From positions 1 through 10,725 of the forward strand of contig JANPGC010000297.1 in assembly GCA_031423755.1 (NCBI GenBank): a stretch of DNA of 10,725 nt, written 5' to 3'. Each line of letters begins with the position of its first letter. Within the stretch, counting starts at the first letter, position 1. The notes under the pieces are model-generated. The model saw only the letters and a program-made list of their open reading frames with translations, was not told the origin of the DNA and made no database searches. The position numbers and the translations under genes were made by a program. The stretch comes from JANMEX01 sp031423755 (GTDB lineage: Bacteria > Pseudomonadota > Alphaproteobacteria > Rhizobiales > Rhizobiaceae). This document shows positions 1 through 8,646 of the stretch, one piece after another.

Positions 1-1
1 C

Positions 2-1651
2 AAGGAAAAGCGTATCAACCTGCGCTTCGTCGATTCGGATCACCTGGGAATTTCCTTCGATCAGTCGACACGCCGAGTCGAACTCGAGCGCCTGCTCAGC
101 GTATTCCGCACCGACGCGATGGAGCGCGTGTCGATCGACGACATCGACAAGACTCTGAGCGAGGTGATCCCGCCGCCGCTCCGCCGCTCCTCGTCCTATC
201 TCATCCACCCGGTATTCGAAATGTATCATTCCGAAACCGAGATGCTGCGTTACTTGCGGCATCTGCAGGTGAAGGACGTGGCGCTCGACCAGTCGATGAT
301 CGCACTCGGTTCCTGCACCATGAAGCTCAACGCCACGACGGAGATGATCCCCGTCAACTGGCGCGGCTTCTCGATGCTGCATCCCTTTGCACCTTTGGAA
401 CAGGCGCAAGGCTACAGCCAGCTCTTCGAGGAACTGGAAGCCATGCTGGCCGAGATCACTGGCTTCGACGCTGTGTCCCTTCAGCCCAATGCCGGAAGCC
501 AAGGTGAATATGCCGGGCTGTTGGCAATCCGCGCCTACCATGCCTCACGCGGGCAAGCGCACCGCACAGTGTGCCTGATCCCCTCGTCAGCGCACGGAAC
601 AAATCCCGCAAGCGCGTCGATGGTTGGCTTTGATGTGGTCGTGGTCAAATGCACCGAACAGGGCGAAGTCGATGTTGATGATCTGAAGGCAAAAGCGGCG
701 CAGCATGCCAACAATTTGGCGGCCCTGATGGTCACCTACCCTTCCACGCACGGCGTGTTCGAGGAGACGATCAAGGACATCTGCGCCATCGTTCACGACC
801 ACGGCGGTCAGGTCTATCTCGACGGGGCCAACCTCAATGCGATGGTCGGGCTGGCACGGCCGGGAGATATCGGCGGCGATGTCTGCCACATGAACCTGCA
901 CAAGACCTTCGCCATCCCGCATGGCGGCGGCGGTCCGGGTGTCGGGCCGATTGGCGTTGCGGCGCATTTGAAGAAGTTCCTGCCGGGTCACGTGACACGC
1001 AAAACGCGGCAAGCGGTCTCTGGCGCGCCGTGGGGCAGCGCGGGCATTCTGGCGATCTCGTGGATGTATATCCGCATGCTCGGCCCCGACGGCGTGCGCA
1101 AGGCTTCCGAGAATGCGATCCTGTCGGCAAACTACATCGCCACGCGCCTATCAGCGCATTTCCCTGTCCTTTACAAGGGCGACAGTGGCCGGGTGGCACA
1201 TGAATGCATCTTCGACTTCCGCCCGTTCAAGGAAACCGCAGGTGTCAGCGTCGAGGACGTTGCCAAGCGCCTGACGGACTACGGCTTCCATGCGCCGACC
1301 ATGTCCTGGCCGGTGGCTGGCACGCTGATGGTTGAGCCTACAGAGTCCGAACCCAAGGTCGAACTGGACCGCTTCTGCGATGCGATGATTTCCATTGCTG
1401 GAGAAATTCAGATGATGGCAGATGGCAAAATGTCAAAGACAGACAATCCGCTGGTCAATGCGCCCCATACCGCGGAGGAGGTCACGGCGGATATCTGGGA
1501 GCACCCGTACACGCGGGCTAAGGCGGCGTTTCCTGGCGGGTCTGGGCAGTCAGCGGTCAAATACTGGCCGCCTGTTTCACGCATCGACAATGTCTATGGC
1601 GACCGCAATCTGGTCTGCTCATGCCCGCCAATGGAAGCGATTGCCGTTTGA
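2..1651 (+). CDS. gcvP: Glycine dehydrogenase (decarboxylating), P-protein, C-terminal part (5' cut by window edge)
   Basis: P-protein of the glycine cleavage system: it decarboxylates glycine with pyridoxal phosphate and passes the aminomethyl group to the lipoyl arm of the H-protein (GcvH). The frame is open from base 2, so the ATG at 119 is internal; 549 residues are visible, roughly the last 58% of a protein of about 940-960. The PLP-binding site is clear: HMNLHKTFAIPHGGGGPG, with the Schiff-base lysine at fragment residue 301 (codon 902-904) followed by the glycine-rich loop. Other family signatures are GSCTMKLN, QPNAGSQGEYAGL, SSAHGTNPASA and YLDGANLNAM. The C-terminus, with GDRNLVCSCPP near its end, is the usual one, so the 3' end is intact. 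gcvT and gcvH would be expected to the left, outside the window. It is convergent with the pilus cluster, 33 bases from the tadD stop, and functionally unrelated to it. Confidence 0.97.
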   Translation, partial: KEKRINLRFVDSDHLGISFDQSTRRVELERLLSVFRTDAMERVSIDDIDKTLSEVIPPPLRRSSSYLIHPVFEMYHSETEMLRYLRHLQVKDVALDQSMIALGSCTMKLNATTEMIPVNWRGFSMLHPFAPLEQAQGYSQLFEELEAMLAEITGFDAVSLQPNAGSQGEYAGLLAIRAYHASRGQAHRTVCLIPSSAHGTNPASASMVGFDVVVVKCTEQGEVDVDDLKAKAAQHANNLAALMVTYPSTHGVFEETIKDICAIVHDHGGQVYLDGANLNAMVGLARPGDIGGDVCHMNLHKTFAIPHGGGGPGVGPIGVAAHLKKFLPGHVTRKTRQAVSGAPWGSAGILAISWMYIRMLGPDGVRKASENAILSANYIATRLSAHFPVLYKGDSGRVAHECIFDFRPFKETAGVSVEDVAKRLTDYGFHAPTMSWPVAGTLMVEPTESEPKVELDRFCDAMISIAGEIQMMADGKMSKTDNPLVNAPHTAEEVTADIWEHPYTRAKAAFPGGSGQSAVKYWPPVSRIDNVYGDRNLVCSCPPMEAIAV

Positions 1652-1659
1652 AGCGACAG

Positions 1660-1679
1660 GCCCGGGTTTGCGCCCGGGC
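1660..1679. terminator. GC-rich hairpin between convergent gcvP and tadD
   Basis: GCCCGGG - tttgcg - CCCGGGC is a perfect 7-bp stem with a 6-base loop, 8 bases after the gcvP stop and 5 bases beyond the tadD stop on the other strand. Its place between two convergent genes suits a shared bidirectional terminator. Neither strand has a real T-tract after the stem (CGTCTCAG on plus, CTGTCGCTTC on minus), so it is not a textbook intrinsic terminator. It may act with Rho or only protect 3' ends. Confidence 0.45.
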
Positions 1680-1684
1680 TCGTC

Positions 1685-2140
1685 TCAGATTGAAGAGAGA
1701 AGTTTCAGGTTCGCCTGAATGCGCGGGTTCCCCGGCATGGCGGCGGCAGCTTCGTTGAACAGCTTCCTGGCTTCCTTCTTGTCGCCGCGCAGCAGCTTCG
1801 AATAACCAAGGTTGGACACGATCTGCGGCTTGCGCCCGGCAACCTTGATGAGCGCGTCATAGGCGCGGTCGGCAAAATCAAAGCGGCCAAGTTCGTCGTA
1901 GGAAGCGGCAAGGCCCATCCAGGCCTCGGCATCATCCGCCTTCAGCTCAACCGCCTTGCGGAAATGCTGCTCGGCCAAACCATAGTTGGAGTCGAGGAAC
2001 TGTTCCTTGCCACGCAGCGTTTCGGTGGCTGTCTTGGCTTTCGCCGAAATGGATGTGGTCTTGGTGTTGTCGACGCCGGCCGTCTGGCAGCCGGCCAAGG
2101 CTACGCTCAACGCTATCACTGCCATGCGGATGGTATTCAT
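1685..2140 (-). CDS. tadD: Short TPR lipoprotein, TadD-like pilus assembly protein
   Basis: 151 residues. The N-terminus is a lipoprotein signal peptide: MNTIR, a hydrophobic stretch to about residue 15, then lipobox LAGC with Cys18 as the lipidated residue. Residues about 46-139 form three TPR-like helical pairs (AEAWMGLAASYDELG, NLGYSKLLRGDKKEA), the fold used for protein contacts. In Tad systems TadD is an outer-membrane lipoprotein needed for secretin assembly or pilus export; that role is inferred here. It is shorter than the TadD proteins I know, which carry more TPRs. I chose the ATG at 2140 because AGGGG lies 9 bases upstream and the signal peptide begins there; an in-frame GTG at 2188 would only add a non-signal leader. 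It is the last gene of the pilus cluster, separated from tadC by 138 bases, so it may have its own promoter or leader control. A generic TPR lipoprotein cannot be excluded, but the context favours TadD. Confidence 0.8.
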   Translation of the reverse strand: MNTIRMAVIALSVALAGCQTAGVDNTKTTSISAKAKTATETLRGKEQFLDSNYGLAEQHFRKAVELKADDAEAWMGLAASYDELGRFDFADRAYDALIKVAGRKPQIVSNLGYSKLLRGDKKEARKLFNEAAAAMPGNPRIQANLKLLSSI

Positions 2141-2147
2141 TGACGCT

Positions 2148-2202
2148 ATCCCCTGTAGTCCCGCCCTTTCCGGGTCGTATGCAGTCACCTTACACAGGGG
2201 AT
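2148..2202 (-). promoter_or_regulatory. Inverted repeat covering the tadD ribosome-binding site
   Basis: On the minus strand ATCCCCTGT (2202-2194) is the exact reverse complement of ACAGGGGAT (2156-2148), a 9-bp stem across 37 bases; a G.U pair could add a tenth. The 3' arm contains AGGGG (2154-2150), the Shine-Dalgarno sequence of tadD. Between the arms a small CCC-ggaaa-GGG hairpin (2174-2164) could help folding. In the mRNA the stem would hide the ribosome-binding site. The rest of the tadC-tadD gap (2203-2278) is AT-richer and could hold a promoter, but I see no convincing -35/-10 pair. Regulatory function is inference. Confidence 0.45.
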
Positions 2203-2278
2203 TTTAAGGGACGGCCAACAGACGTGATTAAGATTCAGTCACTTGATTGCAAAGAATTTTCTTGGCTAACGAAGCGTA

Positions 2279-3247
2279 TCAGCCGCCGTTGGAAAGGCGT
2301 GCAATGATCGGGATGACGGCAATCAGCATCACCACCGGCAGGATGCACATGGTGACCGGCACTGACATTTTTGCAGGAAGCGAATGCGCCTTTTCCTCGG
2401 CAAGCGACATGCGCTTGTGGCGCATTTCATCGGAGAACACCCGCAGCGCGCCGGAGAGGCTTGTGCCGAGCTCGCGCGACTGCTGCAGAAGGGTTGCAAA
2501 CGAGCGCACCTCGTCGAGACCCAGCCGATCAGACAGCGCCTTCATGGCGTCATCCAGCGAACGGCCGGCGCGCAGCTCTATTGAGAGCAGCGACAGGTTC
2601 TGGCTGAGAGAGGGATAGGTCTTGGTGATCTCGCGCGACACGCGCTCTATCGCCGCTTCCAGACTCATGCCCGCATCGGCGCAGACGATCATCAGGTCCA
2701 TAAAGTCGGGAAAGCCGTTCTTGTATTCGCGCACCTTCGCCCTGACCTGCTGCGCGAGCCAGATGTTGGGAGCGAAATATCCGATGCCTGCGACCACAGG
2801 GATCAATGTCCAGCGCTGCATCGCCGCCATGTCGGAATAATGGATGTTCACGACGCCATAGATTGCGAGGAAGCAGAAAACCAGCAGCACAATACGGGCG
2901 ACGAAGAAATAGCCCGGTGCCTTCGGGTCCATATAGCCCGCCTGGATCAGTTTGGCGCGCAGACGGGCGACGTTCTCCGGATCGCCTTTTGCGTAATATT
3001 CCTGCGCCTTCTTGAGCGTCTTTTCCGAAAGAATTGCCTCAGCCTTCTTCACAGGCTCCTTCACTTCAAGCCTCTGAAGGTCTCCAGCGGGCGCAATGCG
3101 CAAACGCTTTTGTACGCCATCGCGTTCGGTGCGGCTGGTGGCGACCCAGTAAATGACAATGAAAAGTCCGGCCGCCAGCATGCCGACTGCCATCGGGATC
3201 AACGAGTCCGGCTTGTAAGTTGCGAGCAGGGCGAGAATGTTTTCCAT
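2279..3247 (-). CDS. tadC: Tad pilus inner-membrane platform protein TadC (T2SS F domain)
   Basis: 322 residues. TadC pairs with TadB in the inner membrane to form the platform on which the CpaF/TadA ATPase works. Visible hydrophobic segments lie at about residues 17-37, 113-133, 147-165 and 295-316. The cytoplasmic T2SS-F domain lies between the last two, at about 175-290, with the signature FPDFMDLMIVCADAGMSLE (179-197) and SRELGTSLSGALRVFSDEM. The C-terminus ends shortly after the last membrane helix, as usual. The ATG at 3247 is 3 bases past the tadB stop and has no clear Shine-Dalgarno of its own, which suggests translation coupled to tadB. Order, length and domain match the second F-type protein of rhizobial Tad/Ctp clusters (CtpI in Agrobacterium naming). 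Confidence 0.93.
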   Translation of the reverse strand: MENILALLATYKPDSLIPMAVGMLAAGLFIVIYWVATSRTERDGVQKRLRIAPAGDLQRLEVKEPVKKAEAILSEKTLKKAQEYYAKGDPENVARLRAKLIQAGYMDPKAPGYFFVARIVLLVFCFLAIYGVVNIHYSDMAAMQRWTLIPVVAGIGYFAPNIWLAQQVRAKVREYKNGFPDFMDLMIVCADAGMSLEAAIERVSREITKTYPSLSQNLSLLSIELRAGRSLDDAMKALSDRLGLDEVRSFATLLQQSRELGTSLSGALRVFSDEMRHKRMSLAEEKAHSLPAKMSVPVTMCILPVVMLIAVIPIIARLSNGG

Positions 3248-3250
3248 GGG

Positions 3251-4221
3251 TCAGAACTTGAAGTTGGCCATGCGGGCCATGATGAAGTTGCCGAGGCACA
3301 GCCAGAAAGCCGCGAAACCGAGGAGTTTCCAGGTCGTGTCATACTCTGCCGCCTCGCCGTAATAGTCCGGCATGAAGATCAACAGCACGCTCATGAGCAG
3401 GCACGGCACGGCAGTCAGAATATAGGCCGACGCCCTGCCCTCGGCAGAAATGGCGCGGATCTTGCGGCGAAGCTTGCCGCGCTCTCGAATCACTTTCGAC
3501 AGACCGTCGAGAATTTCGCGCAAATTGCCGCCAGTCGAGGTCTGGATCGAGACAGCCGTGATGAACAGCGGCAGATCTTCCTGCCCGACCCGGTCGTACA
3601 TATTGGACAGCGCCGTCACCATGTCTGCGCCATAGGTGATTTCGTCTGCCACCAGCCCAAATTCCGTGCCGATAGGGTCCGGCAGCTCGCGGCCAACCAT
3701 GCTGAGAGCGACTGGTACGGGATGCCCCGCCTTGAGGCCGCGCGTCATGAGGTCAAGCGCTTCGGGAAGCTGCGTGCCAAAAATTTTGTGCCGCTTCTTG
3801 CGCATGCGCCGCAGAACCAGAAAAGGCAACAGCAGGCTCAATGGCGGAAAAGCCAATATTGCGTATAGGTTATCGCCGGTTTTGAAGGCGCCGTATGCGC
3901 AAATTGCCATGGCGATTGCTGTGGTGATGCCGAGAAATTTCGGCATCGCCATCACCACACCCGACTGAATGCGCAGCGTCCTGATGGATTTGAACGAGAG
4001 CCAAGCGAACCGGCCTTCTTCCAAGCCGCGTTCCTTGCGCAATTGCACCAGCACGTCGCGCTGGGTCATGTCCTTGGTGGAGACCTTCATGCGCCGGTTG
4101 ATCGCCTCGCGCCGGTCAGCCTTTTGCGCGACCAGCAGATAGGCAGCCTCAGCGATCATGATGCCGCAAATGGCGGCGGCGGCGTAAACCAGGTAAAGGG
4201 ATGAGGAACCGCTGAACATCA

Positions 4222-4222
<1 letters not shown>
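3251..4222 (-). CDS. tadB: Tad pilus inner-membrane platform protein TadB (T2SS F domain)
   Basis: 323 residues; inner-membrane platform partner of TadC (CtpH in Agrobacterium naming). Hydrophobic segments lie at about 10-32, 96-114, 119-138, 263-283 and 299-317. The T2SS-F domain spans about 152-285, beginning LPEALDLMTRGLKAGHPVP and containing the typical TSTGGNLREILDGLSKVIRER. Its start overlaps the cpaF stop by one base (TGATG). Two tandem ATG codons exist, 4222 and 4219; GAAGG (4231-4227) sits 4 bases before the first and 7 before the second, so either could be used, and the second has the better spacing. That Shine-Dalgarno lies inside a perfect hairpin at the end of cpaF, so initiation is probably coupled to CpaF termination. 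No key element of the family looks missing. Confidence 0.94.
3255..3265 (-). repeat. Small palindrome at the tadB/tadC junction
   Basis: AACTT-C-AAGTT (minus strand) is an 11-base perfect inverted repeat in the last codons of tadB, one base before its stop codon and 7 bases before the tadC ATG. It resembles in position, not in sequence, the stronger hairpin at the cpaF/tadB junction. A 5-bp AT-rich stem is weak, and the codons Asn-Phe-Lys-Phe could produce it by chance. Confidence 0.3.
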
Positions 4223-5655
<1,433 letters not shown>

Positions 5656-5671
5656 GCTCATTCCCCTTTGG

Positions 5672-5686
5672 ATCCCGAACCGGAAT
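5672..5686 (-). repeat. Short imperfect hairpin in the cpaE-cpaF gap
   Basis: On the minus strand ATTCCG-gtt-CGGGAT can pair over 6 bp with one G.U pair. It begins within the cpaE stop codon and ends a few bases before the cpaF Shine-Dalgarno (5667-5663). It does not cover the Shine-Dalgarno and has no T-tract. It could be an mRNA processing or stabilising stem, or chance. Confidence 0.25.
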
Positions 5687-6894
5687 TACCCGGCTTTCCT
5701 CAGGAGTGACTTGCCCATCTGGAACAGGCTCTTCTTGCGGGTCTCGACCATTGCCACCTCTTCCGGCAAGATGATCTTGCGCAGATCCTGGATGACGTTG
5801 GCATTGGGGTCGATCTGGTGCAGCGGCACACCGCGGTCCACCGCCTCGCGCACGAGGCGGTAATTGTTGGCAACGCCGCCGGCAAAATGCTCGCCAAGCA
5901 CCTCCTCGACATCTGCAAGGCGGATTCCGTTCTCGAATGTCTTTTGCTCAAAGCGGTTGACGATGACGTTTGGCTTGGTCTGCTTGTTGGTGTTGTTCAG
6001 GATCGCCTGAATGAGCCGCTGCGTGTGACGCAAGCAAGGCACGGTCATTTCAGTGACGATATAGAGCTTGTTGGACCCGAGCAGAACTGTCTCTGTCCAA
6101 GGGAACCATGTGCGCGGCATGTCGATGACGACGTTGTCGAAATAAGCCGATACCAGATCAAGCATGCGGACAACGACTTCCGCGTTGAACGAGCGCATTT
6201 CCGTCGGCTGCACCGGCGCTGCGAGAACGCAAAGCCCGCTCTCATGCTTGGAAAGCATCACGTCGAGCAGGTGCCGGTCAAGACGCTCCGGTTGGTTCTC
6301 GATTTCCGTGATGTCAAAGCGCGGCTCAAGGTCGAGATACTCAGCGCAGACGCCTTGCTGGAAGTTGAGATCGACCACACAGGTTGACGATGCGCGATGC
6401 GCCGAATTGTGCAGCAGAAACGCCGTTTCAATCGCCATGGTCGTTGAGCCAACGCCGCCAGCCGCTGGCATGAATGTGTAGATTTGCGCTTCGGCAACTT
6501 CGTTCTTTTCGGGGCCCTTGAGAGCGCGGATACAGGAACGGACCAGATCAGCGGTCGAAATCGGCTTGATGAGGAAGTCAGACACCTGCATCTGGACCAG
6601 AATACGCACCGCAGCGGCATCAAATTCCTGCGTGACAACGACGACCGGGATGCGGCTGTCGAGACGGCGCATGATGCGCTGCAGCGACTCTAGTTCCTCG
6701 ATCTTGCGCGTGTTCAGGTCAATCACAGCAACCGCGCATTCCATCTCCTGCAGATCACCGCGCAACTCACTGACGTTCTTTTCCAGAACGCGCAGTTCAA
6801 TCCGGTCAGCCGACGCAAACGCCGCGCGCGTTTCCTGGACAAACGATGCGTCCTGAGAAACGATTGCAATCCGCTTTGATGATGCTTCGTTCAT
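5686..6894 (-). CDS. cpaE: Pilus assembly protein CpaE/TadZ (receiver-like domain plus MinD/ParA-like domain)
   Basis: 402 residues. CpaE/TadZ proteins place the pilus machinery, typically at a cell pole, and help recruit the other Tad parts. Residues about 7-125 form a receiver-like domain: Asp59 (AVIDLN), Thr88 (VVVVTQ) and Lys110 (FLIKPIS) fit the phosphoacceptor, Thr and Lys positions, but the usual acidic pair near the N-terminus reads Ser-Gln before Asp15, so Mg-dependent phosphorylation is doubtful. Residues about 137-390 form a MinD/ParA-like domain. Its Walker A reads AAGGVGSTT (144-152), with Ala145 and Ser150 where ParA-type proteins have the signature and P-loop lysines; the Walker A' Asp175 (VVDLN) and Walker B Asp258 (VVIDMP) remain. 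Atypical Walker A boxes are known in this family. The ATG at 6894 follows GCAGGGCAGGGAC. It sits 24 bases after the small lipoprotein gene and about 30 before cpaF. Confidence 0.93.
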   Translation of the reverse strand: MNEASSKRIAIVSQDASFVQETRAAFASADRIELRVLEKNVSELRGDLQEMECAVAVIDLNTRKIEELESLQRIMRRLDSRIPVVVVTQEFDAAAVRILVQMQVSDFLIKPISTADLVRSCIRALKGPEKNEVAEAQIYTFMPAAGGVGSTTMAIETAFLLHNSAHRASSTCVVDLNFQQGVCAEYLDLEPRFDITEIENQPERLDRHLLDVMLSKHESGLCVLAAPVQPTEMRSFNAEVVVRMLDLVSAYFDNVVIDMPRTWFPWTETVLLGSNKLYIVTEMTVPCLRHTQRLIQAILNNTNKQTKPNVIVNRFEQKTFENGIRLADVEEVLGEHFAGGVANNYRLVREAVDRGVPLHQIDPNANVIQDLRKIILPEEVAMVETRKKSLFQMGKSLLRKAG

Positions 6895-6918
6895 GTCCCT
6901 GCCCTGCTTTTTTTGCTT

Positions 6919-7176
6919 TTATGGATTTGCGCTGGTTGCTGGTGCTGCCGTTGCCGGTGTGCTGCCGTCTTCGCTGCCGCCGCGATCATTCGGAATGATC
7001 AGCTCGGTGTCTTCAACGCCCGCTGGCCACGGATCAATCACCTGCAGCGCCGTGTTGCGGGCAACGGCGTCTCCTGCTCCGAGGGTCAGGCCTTCGGTGC
7101 GCAACGCATCTTCTTTGGCACAGCTTGAAAGCAGAGCACCGGCTGCGAGGATCGAAATGAACAGAATGCGGTTCAC
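6919..7176 (-). CDS. Small lipoprotein in the CpaD/CtpE position of the Tad operon
   Basis: 85 residues starting at a GTG. The start is supported by AAAGG 9 bases upstream, overlapping the end of cpaC, and by a clean lipoprotein signal: MNRILF, hydrophobic to residue 16, lipobox LSSC with Cys19. The mature part is only 66 residues: a charged stretch, the motif GAGDAVARNTALQVIDPWP (33-51), then a low-complexity tail rich in Gly, Ser, Thr, Ala and Pro. From memory, short lipoproteins with a GDAVA-x-N ... DPWP motif recur in rhizobial Tad loci; I cannot check this here. Caulobacter CpaD, a secretin-associated lipoprotein, is far longer, at around 200 residues. Position between cpaC and cpaE (13-base and 24-base gaps) suggests a secretin-linked outer-membrane role. 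A longer in-frame reading from 7386 would overlap cpaC and lacks a signal peptide, so I rejected it. The function is inferred from context only. Confidence 0.85.
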   Translation of the reverse strand: MNRILFISILAAGALLSSCAKEDALRTEGLTLGAGDAVARNTALQVIDPWPAGVEDTELIIPNDRGGSEDGSTPATAAPATSANP

Positions 7177-7189
7177 GGTTGGATGCCTT

Positions 7190-8608
7190 TCACTTGGCTT
7201 CGGACAGGTCGAGGAAATGACCTGCGCCCGGCACCGCAGCAAGCTTGGCTGCGCCGCTTTTTGCACGATTGGTGTCCGAGACTTTGATTTCGTCGACATT
7301 GGCAAGGAACAGATCATTGCTGCTGGGCGGCATGGTGCTGTCGAATGGTGTTGCAATGCGCTTTGACGGATCAATCGGGCGCACAAGATGCGGTGTGACG
7401 ATGATCACAAGGTCGGTCTCGCGGCGCTGGTAATTCTTGCTGGAGAACAGCGAGCCGAGGATTGGCGTCTTGCCGATGCCCGGAGTGCGCTCAATCCCGA
7501 CATCGTTGAATGTCTGCAAAAGCCCGGCCATCATGAAGCTCTGGCCGCTTTTCAGATCGACTGAAGTCTGGGCACGGCGGACGCTGAAGCCTGGAATGGC
7601 AATTCCGCCCGGTGTTTTGTAGGAGTTCGTCGTATCAACCGACGAAACTTCCGGTGCGATGTCGAGTGCAATCAAGCCATCCGCGAGCACAGTTGGCGTG
7701 AATTCGAGACCGACACCATATTTCTTGAACTCGATGGTGACGGCACCGCCGCTTTGGGCAACCGGAATTGGAAACTCGCCGCCTGCAAGGAAGCTGGCCT
7801 TTTCGCCAGACCGTGCAACAAGATTGGGTTCCGCCAAACGCCTGGCAAGGCCACGATCTTCCAGCGCATCGATCTGCGCGTCGATCTGGAGGCCCGGCAA
7901 AACGAACTGTCCGATAATCTGACCGTTGCCCGCCAGCGTCTGTTCGGTGAAGCCATCAAACAGCGCCTCTGCACCGCTGATGCCCTGAATGAAATTCGCG
8001 CCGGCCTTGACGCCAAGTTTCGTGATTGACTGACGGTTGATTTCGATAAAGCGGACCTGCAGCTGAACTTGCTGGGAGGACGTGATGTTCACGGAGTCGA
8101 TGACGTCATTGCCCTCGTTGAACTGCTTGGCAATCTTTTTGGCCTTCTCGGCACCGACCTTGTCTTTGGCCGCTCCCGACAAAACGATCTGGCCATTGGC
8201 GCTTGACGCTTTGATGTTTGAGTCCGGCACATTCTGCTGGATGGCGGCGTTCAGTTGCTGGGTGTCATAGGTCACCTCAACATCGACCGAGCCCATCAGC
8301 TTTTTGTTCTCATCGAACAACGCAATGCCGGTGGTGCCAAGCTTGTGACCGAGAACATAAAATGACTGATTGGTGAGCGGAGTGACATTGGCCACTTCCG
8401 GATCGCCGACGACTATTTCGGCAAACCCCTGGTCCAGCCTGATTGTCTTCGGCTTGCCCTTGGCGATCTTGATCGATTTGGTCTTGCCGGCAATGACGTT
8501 GATGACGCCATCATCGGCAAACACGCTTGTTGCCATGATCATTGGTGCGGACAGCCCGGCGATTGCCAAGCTGATCCCCATCCATTTCCCCAGTCCCCGA
8601 GCCCGCAT
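7190..8608 (-). CDS. cpaC: Tad pilus outer-membrane secretin CpaC/RcpA
   Basis: 472 residues. It forms the outer-membrane ring through which the pilus leaves the cell. A Sec signal peptide (MRARGLGKWM, then hydrophobic) has a likely cleavage after VFA, residue 31. Residues about 36-113 are the N-terminal pilus/secretin domain (IRLDQGFAEIVVGDPEVANV). A BON-like segment follows at about 115-175, then the secretin core at about 250-410, with EPNLVARSGEKASFLAGGEFP (part at 260-280), KYGVGLEFTPTV and the C-terminal strand ETDLVIIVTPHLVRP. The tail beyond 410 contains the PFDSTMPPSSNDLFL stretch usual for CpaC-type secretins. The ATG at 8608 has AGGGG 6 bases upstream. The gene lies 38 bases after cpaB and 13 before the small lipoprotein. 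Length and domains are complete. Confidence 0.96.
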   Translation of the reverse strand: MRARGLGKWMGISLAIAGLSAPMIMATSVFADDGVINVIAGKTKSIKIAKGKPKTIRLDQGFAEIVVGDPEVANVTPLTNQSFYVLGHKLGTTGIALFDENKKLMGSVDVEVTYDTQQLNAAIQQNVPDSNIKASSANGQIVLSGAAKDKVGAEKAKKIAKQFNEGNDVIDSVNITSSQQVQLQVRFIEINRQSITKLGVKAGANFIQGISGAEALFDGFTEQTLAGNGQIIGQFVLPGLQIDAQIDALEDRGLARRLAEPNLVARSGEKASFLAGGEFPIPVAQSGGAVTIEFKKYGVGLEFTPTVLADGLIALDIAPEVSSVDTTNSYKTPGGIAIPGFSVRRAQTSVDLKSGQSFMMAGLLQTFNDVGIERTPGIGKTPILGSLFSSKNYQRRETDLVIIVTPHLVRPIDPSKRIATPFDSTMPPSSNDLFLANVDEIKVSDTNRAKSGAAKLAAVPGAGHFLDLSEAK

Positions 8609-8646
8609 TTTATGCCCCTAAGTCCGTTTGCCGCTGTTTAGAGCGA

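Noticed and set aside
2840..3868. 342-codon open frame on the plus strand across tadC and tadB
   Set aside because: It spans parts of two well-identified genes on the other strand, is low in hydrophobic pattern, rich in His/Gln/Arg, and has no family resemblance.
6895..6921. A-rich run and CAGGG-CAGGG doublet before cpaE as a possible terminator
   Set aside because: There is no stem before the A/T run in the minus-strand direction; the doublet is more simply the cpaE ribosome-binding region.
6919..7386. Longer 155-codon version of the small lipoprotein, from ATG 7386
   Set aside because: Its first 70 codons overlap the conserved end of cpaC and lack a signal peptide; the GTG at 7176 has a Shine-Dalgarno and begins a clean lipoprotein signal.
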